Below, piece by piece: positions 5,851 to 9,494 of a stretch of 9,494 nt of DNA. Each line of letters starts with the position of its first letter. The first letter of the stretch is position 1. The translations under genes were made by a program, and so were the position numbers. Source of the stretch: Micromonosporaceae bacterium (GTDB lineage: Bacteria; Actinomycetota; Actinomycetes; Mycobacteriales; Micromonosporaceae). The DNA lies in NCBI GenBank assembly GCA_019689695.1, contig JADGHA010000137.1:1-9494 (forward strand). The letters run 5' to 3'. Below the pieces are notes generated by a model. It worked only from the letters and a program-made list of their open reading frames with translations. It did not search any database and had not been told where the DNA came from.

Positions 5851-7941
5851 TCACAGCTCGTTGCGCAGGACCAGGATGGCGATGTCGTCGCGGGGGGCCT
5901 CGGCCGAGAAGCCGAGCGTCACGCTGCGCAAACGCGCGGCGACGACCTCCGCCGAGTAGCCGGCCAGCGGCGCGGCCGCGTCGCGCAGCCGGGCACTGCC
6001 GAACAGCTCCCGCCCCCGCCGCCGCTCGGTAACCCCGTCGGTGTAGAAGACCAGCGCGTCACCTGGGGCCAGCGGTACCTCGGTCATCGGCGAGGTGATC
6101 GTCTGGAGCAGTCCCAGCGCCGTGCCGCTGGTCCCGACGAAGCTGGCCCGGCCGTCACTGCGAACCAGCACCGGCTGGTCGTGCCCGGCCAGGTGCAGGC
6201 TCACCGTGAGCCGGTCGCGGCCGTGGCGGGCCACCGCGGCGAGCGCCAGCGTGCAGTACCGGCCGCCGCCGCGCTCGACCAGCGTCTCGTTGAGCCGGAC
6301 CAGCGCCTCGTCCAGCGGCCGGCCGTCCCGGACCAGGACGCGGATGACGTCCCGGACCAGGCCGGTGATGGTCGCCGCCTGCACCCCCTTGCCGGACACG
6401 TCGCCGACCACCACCAGCCAGCGGCCGTCCGGCAGCGGCAGCACGTCGTAGAAGTCGCCGCCCACCTCGGCCTCATCGCCGGTCGGCACGTACTCCGCAG
6501 CGAAGCCGATCCCGCTGACCAGCGGCAGGACCGGTGGCAGCAGGGACTGCTGGAGGGTGTGCGCGACGCGCCGTCGCTCGGCGTGGATGCGCGCGTTGTC
6601 CACCGCCAGCGCGGACCGGCGCGCCACGTCTTCGAGTACCGCGATCTCGTCCGGGTCGTGGCGGTGTCCGACGTGCCGCCCCACGGCGAGCGTGCCCAGC
6701 CGCTGGCCCCGGGCGACCAGCGGCACTGCGAAGCCCTCCGCCGGCGGCCCGAGCGGAGTGTGCGAGCCGGTGCGCAGCGCCTCCCGCAGCGCCGCCAGCA
6801 CCGACTCCGGACCGTCCACATCGAGCAGTGCGCGCAGCTTCGGCAGCTCCTCCTCGTCGGCGTGGGCGGTCGCCGCGAGCCGCGGCTCGCCCCACTCGTT
6901 CGTGGTGTGCACCGCGCACCACTGCCCGAGCCGGGGCACCACGAGCTGCGGGATGAGGGCCAGGGTCAACTCCACGTCCAGCGAGTGCGCCAGCAGCTCG
7001 CTCGCCTCGGCGAGGAACGTCAGCCAGGTCTGCCGGCGCAGGTCGGCCCGGCGCAGCCGGTCGTTTTCCAGGGTCAGTGCGAGCCGCTCGGCGACCACCG
7101 TGGCCAGCGGACCGACGTACGCCGACGCCGGCGCGTCCAGCTCCAGCTCGCCGGAGCTGGGCCGGCTGACCGCCAGCGGCACCCGGATGGTGTCGCCGCC
7201 GGGGCGGGGCGGCCGGCCGTGCCGGGCCACCACCCGCGGCCCGGCGCCGTCGCCCCAGTCGAAGCGGACCAGCGCGCCGGACGCGCCGACCAGCTCCGCG
7301 AGCCGGGACAGCAGCTCGGTGGCGAAGTCCCCGATCGCGTCGTCGGCGTGCGGGTCCAGGTCGATCCGCAGCAGGTCAGCCATCGCCTCGGCGCTCGGGA
7401 CCGCCGACCGGTGCACGGCCGGGCCGGTGGCCGGGTGGGCGTCCGGCCCGGCGCCGGGCCGATCCAACCGGAACCACACCCCCTTGCCCTCGGTGTGGTG
7501 AGTCGTGCCCCAGCTGCTGGCGAAGTGGTCGACCAGCAGCAGCCCGCGGCCGCGCTCGGCGAGCACGGAGGTGCCGGCCGGGCCGTCGCCATCCGGCGTG
7601 GAGGGCTGGCCGAGGGCACCGGGGGCGAAGTCCATGACTGTGACGCATAGTCCGGTTTCGTCCGCCACGGCTTCGATGTCCAGTTCGGTGCCGGCATGGA
7701 TCACCGCGTTGGTGGTCAGCTCGGTGGTCAGCAGCAGCGCCTCGTCGGTCAACTCGTCCAGCCGCGCTTCGGCGAGCAGCGCCCGCACCAGCCCGCGGGC
7801 CGCGGCCGGGGTACGCCGATCCGCGGGCAGCCGTACCCGGCGTACCGCCCTCTGCTTGCCCCCCACCGACGGTGACCCGGTGCCGGAGGTTTCCCCGATC
7901 GCATCACCGCCTCGGCCGATATGCACGCAAGCAGTGTCCAC
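5851..7941 (-). CDS. multidomain RsbW-like ATPase / GAF / PP2C (SpoIIE-type) phosphatase, OsaC-like
   Basis: A regulator of about 696 residues with three parts. Residues about 30-165 form an RsbW-like HATPase domain (N-box ELTTNAVIH at 74-82 with Glu74 and Asn78; DFAPG at 104-108; GRGLLLVDHFASSWG at 131-145). About 190-300 is a weak GAF/PAS-like region and 305-452 a clearer GAF domain. A coiled linker (VDNARIHAERRRVAHTLQQSLLPP) leads to the PP2C domain at about 470-696, with metal-binding aspartates in GGDFYDV (Asp496), GDVSGKG (Asp514), TDGVTE (Asp635) and RDD (Asp685/686). It should control phosphorylation of STAS antagonists, acting as both kinase/anti-sigma and phosphatase. The first glycine of the usual DxGxG box is Ala106. 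The start is uncertain: GTG 7941 is used here, GTG 7926 is possible, and neither has a strong ribosome binding site. It is divergent from the poly-HAMP gene. Confidence 0.9.
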   Translation of the reverse strand: MDTACVHIGRGGDAIGETSGTGSPSVGGKQRAVRRVRLPADRRTPAAARGLVRALLAEARLDELTDEALLLTTELTTNAVIHAGTELDIEAVADETGLCVTVMDFAPGALGQPSTPDGDGPAGTSVLAERGRGLLLVDHFASSWGTTHHTEGKGVWFRLDRPGAGPDAHPATGPAVHRSAVPSAEAMADLLRIDLDPHADDAIGDFATELLSRLAELVGASGALVRFDWGDGAGPRVVARHGRPPRPGGDTIRVPLAVSRPSSGELELDAPASAYVGPLATVVAERLALTLENDRLRRADLRRQTWLTFLAEASELLAHSLDVELTLALIPQLVVPRLGQWCAVHTTNEWGEPRLAATAHADEEELPKLRALLDVDGPESVLAALREALRTGSHTPLGPPAEGFAVPLVARGQRLGTLAVGRHVGHRHDPDEIAVLEDVARRSALAVDNARIHAERRRVAHTLQQSLLPPVLPLVSGIGFAAEYVPTGDEAEVGGDFYDVLPLPDGRWLVVVGDVSGKGVQAATITGLVRDVIRVLVRDGRPLDEALVRLNETLVERGGGRYCTLALAAVARHGRDRLTVSLHLAGHDQPVLVRSDGRASFVGTSGTALGLLQTITSPMTEVPLAPGDALVFYTDGVTERRRGRELFGSARLRDAAAPLAGYSAEVVAARLRSVTLGFSAEAPRDDIAILVLRNEL

Positions 7942-7981
7942 CGCGGATGCCTGGGCCTCAAACCAATCCGTACGAAATAGG

Positions 7982-8001
7982 GCCCCTAGGGCCCTAGGGG
8001 C
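7982..8001. promoter_or_regulatory. 20-bp perfect palindrome in the divergent region, candidate operator
   Basis: GCCCCTAGGGCCCTAGGGGC is self-complementary over 20 bp and contains two CCTAGG sites. AGGGGCT at its right edge (7996-8002) recurs as a direct repeat at 8010-8016. The sequence also reads as about three imperfect TAGGGCCC units. It lies 40 bp from the phosphatase start and 78 bp before the poly-HAMP start, so one protein bound there could control both. A hairpin in either leader is the alternative. No confident -10/-35 pair was found in this 138-bp stretch. Confidence 0.55.
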
Positions 8002-8070
8002 TGCTAACCAGGGGCTTGGATGTCGCGTCTGATCTTCCAGAGGCGCAATGATGGGGTGGACCGCAGGCCC

Positions 8071-8076
8071 GGAGGG
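8071..8076 (+). promoter_or_regulatory. ribosome binding site of the poly-HAMP gene
   Basis: GGAGGG lies three bases before the ATG at 8080 and supports that start. An earlier ATG at 8048 is out of frame and has no such site. Confidence 0.6.
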
Positions 8077-8079
8077 ATC

Positions 8080-9494
8080 ATGACGACGGCACGAGACCTG
8101 CCCGCTCCACCGGCGGGCTCCGACGAGACGGCGTTCCTCGCCGATCTCGCGGATGCGCTGCGCCGGGTGGGCAAGGGCGACTTCAAGGTACGGCTGCCGC
8201 GGCGCACCGGCCTGGCCGGTGAGGTGGTGGACGCCTTCAACGATGTGGTCGCCCTGCAGGAGCGGTGCAACGAGGACATCCGGCGGATCAGCCGGGTGGT
8301 CGGCCGAGACGGCCGGCTCACCGAGCGGCTGGACACCGAGCGGTACGAGGGCTCCTGGGCGACCGGCGTGGAGGCGGTGAACTCGCTCATCGACGACCTG
8401 GGCCGGCCCACCGCCGAGATCGCCCGGGTACTGGTGGCGGTCGCCGAGGGGGACCTGTCCCAGCACATGCCGGCCGAGATCGACGGCCGGCCGCTGCGCG
8501 GCGAGTTCCTGCGTATCGGGCGCACCGTGAACACGATGGTGGACCAGCTGTCGTCCTTCTCGGCCGAGGTGACCCGGGTGGCCCGGGAGGTGGGTACCGA
8601 GGGCAAGCTGGGGGGCCAGGCCGACGTGCGCGGCGTCGCCGGCACCTGGCGCGACCTGACCGACTCGGTGAACACCATGGCCTCCAACCTGACCAACCAG
8701 GTCCGGTCCATCTCCCAGGTCACCACGGCCATCGCGCACGGCGACCTGTCCCAGAAGATCAAGGTGTCGGCCAAGGGCGAGGTGGCCGAGCTGGCCGACA
8801 CGATCAACTCGCTCACCGACACACTGCGCACCTTCGCCGAGCAGGTGACCCGGGTGGCGCGTGAGGTGGGTACCGAGGGCAAGCTGGGCGGCCAGGCCGA
8901 GGTGCCCGGGGTGGCCGGCACCTGGAAGGACCTGACCGACAGCGTCAACTCGATGGCGTCGAACCTGACCGCCCAGGTGCGCAACTTCGCCCAGGTCTCC
9001 ACCGCGGTGGCCCGCGGCGACCTGAGCCAGAAGATCACCGTGGCTGCGCAGGGCGAGATCCTTGAGCTGAAGAACACGGTGAACACGATGGTGGATCAGC
9101 TGTCGTCGTTCGCCGATGAGGTGACCCGGGTGGCCCGGGAGGTGGGTACCGAGGGCAAGCTGGGTGGTCAGGCGCAGGTCGCCGGCGTCAGCGGCACCTG
9201 GCGGGCGCTCACCGAGAGCGTCAACCGGCTGGCCGGCAACCTGACCGCGCAGGTCCGATCCATCTCTCAGGTGACCACCGCGGTGGCCCGCGGTGACCTG
9301 AGCCAGAAGATCACCGTGGACGCGCAGGGTGAGATTCTTGAGCTGAAGAACACGGTGAACACGATGGTGGATCAGCTGTCGTCGTTCGCCGATGAGGTGA
9401 CCCGGGTGGCCCGGGAGGTGGGCACCGAGGGCAAGTTGGGTGGTCAGGCGCAGGTGCGCGGGGTGGCCGGCACGTGGCGGGACCTGACCGACAA
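8080..9494 (+). CDS. poly-HAMP sensor protein, probable hybrid histidine kinase N-terminus (OsaA/Nik1-like), partial
   Basis: The first 471 residues of a larger protein cut by the window edge. A degenerate HAMP-like N-terminal section (about 15-160) is followed by HAMP repeats of exactly 92 residues, whose VTRVAREVGTEGKLGGQA signature begins at residues 164, 256, 348 and 440. Each unit continues with GTWRDLTDSVN, then GDLSQKI and NTMVDQL. This is the signature of the poly-HAMP region in fungal group III (Nik1/Os-1) osmosensing histidine kinases and in bacterial relatives such as Streptomyces OsaA. In those proteins, more HAMP units and then HisKA, HATPase and often receiver domains follow, but none is reached here. 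No signal peptide or membrane segment is present, so it should be cytosolic. The kinase domain is inferred from family, not seen. Confidence 0.88.
   Translation, partial: MTTARDLPAPPAGSDETAFLADLADALRRVGKGDFKVRLPRRTGLAGEVVDAFNDVVALQERCNEDIRRISRVVGRDGRLTERLDTERYEGSWATGVEAVNSLIDDLGRPTAEIARVLVAVAEGDLSQHMPAEIDGRPLRGEFLRIGRTVNTMVDQLSSFSAEVTRVAREVGTEGKLGGQADVRGVAGTWRDLTDSVNTMASNLTNQVRSISQVTTAIAHGDLSQKIKVSAKGEVAELADTINSLTDTLRTFAEQVTRVAREVGTEGKLGGQAEVPGVAGTWKDLTDSVNSMASNLTAQVRNFAQVSTAVARGDLSQKITVAAQGEILELKNTVNTMVDQLSSFADEVTRVAREVGTEGKLGGQAQVAGVSGTWRALTESVNRLAGNLTAQVRSISQVTTAVARGDLSQKITVDAQGEILELKNTVNTMVDQLSSFADEVTRVAREVGTEGKLGGQAQVRGVAGTWRDLTD
8569..9494 (+). repeat. in-frame 276-bp tandem repeats encoding HAMP units
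   Basis: Equivalent GTG codons recur at 8569, 8845, 9121 and 9397, an exact 276-bp (92-codon) period. Three units are complete and a fourth is cut by the window edge. The DNA of the later units is nearly identical: 9061-9179 and 9337-9455 differ at only two of 119 positions by eye. The earlier units are more diverged. Confidence 0.9.

Noticed and set aside
5779..7650. Open reading frame of 623 codons on the plus strand opposite the phosphatase
   Set aside because: Its product is rich in Arg, Gln, Val, His and Pro with no recognisable domain, as expected for the antisense shadow of a high-GC gene. The minus-strand frame carries clear HATPase, GAF and PP2C motifs.
7942..8739. Long N-terminal extension of the phosphatase frame across the divergent region into the poly-HAMP gene
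   Set aside because: It runs antisense through the HAMP coding sequence and through the CTAG palindrome. The domain content begins only after about 7860 on the minus strand.
1..9494. Mobile element, prophage, tRNA/rRNA or biosynthetic cluster
   Set aside because: No transposase, integrase, phage structural gene, tRNA cloverleaf, or polyketide/peptide synthase motif was recognised on either strand.

Overview
This is a very GC-rich window (roughly 70% or more by eye, with strong G/C preference at third codon positions, GTG starts and probable leaderless genes). That fits a high-GC actinobacterium. The proteins look most like Micromonosporaceae (Micromonospora, Salinispora, Actinoplanes type), but this placement is from family knowledge, not from a search.

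Layout from left to right. A DinB-superfamily metalloprotein (+) ends inside the 3' end of a convergent STAS-domain anti-sigma-factor antagonist (-). Divergent from the STAS gene is a PLP-dependent threonine/serine dehydratase (+). Its stop codon interlocks, in a shared CTAG, with that of a convergent oligopeptidase B-type S9 peptidase (-). A 212-bp, comparatively AT-rich divergent region with several symmetric elements separates the peptidase from a GlcE-like FAD-binding oxidoreductase (+). Between that gene and a convergent multidomain PP2C/SpoIIE-type phosphatase (-) lie three tandem copies of a near-identical hairpin. The phosphatase, which has an N-terminal RsbW-like ATPase domain, GAF-like sensor regions and a C-terminal phosphatase domain, is divergent from a large poly-HAMP protein (+) that runs off the window. 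The 138 bp between them hold a striking CTAG-containing palindrome.

Working interpretation. The right-hand half resembles the osmotic-adaptation (Osa) locus I recall from Streptomyces: a cytosolic hybrid histidine kinase with HAMP repeats (OsaA-like) beside a fused RsbW/GAF/PP2C regulator of SigB-type signalling (OsaC-like). The STAS antagonist about 5 kb away carries the DSTG phosphorylation motif and is a candidate substrate for the fused kinase/phosphatase, though nothing in the sequence proves the pairing. The dehydratase, peptidase and flavin oxidase look like ordinary metabolic genes with no obvious link to each other. No tRNA, rRNA, CRISPR array, transposase or phage gene was seen. No wholly new system is evident. 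The most unusual material is the non-coding palindromes and the stress-signalling pair.
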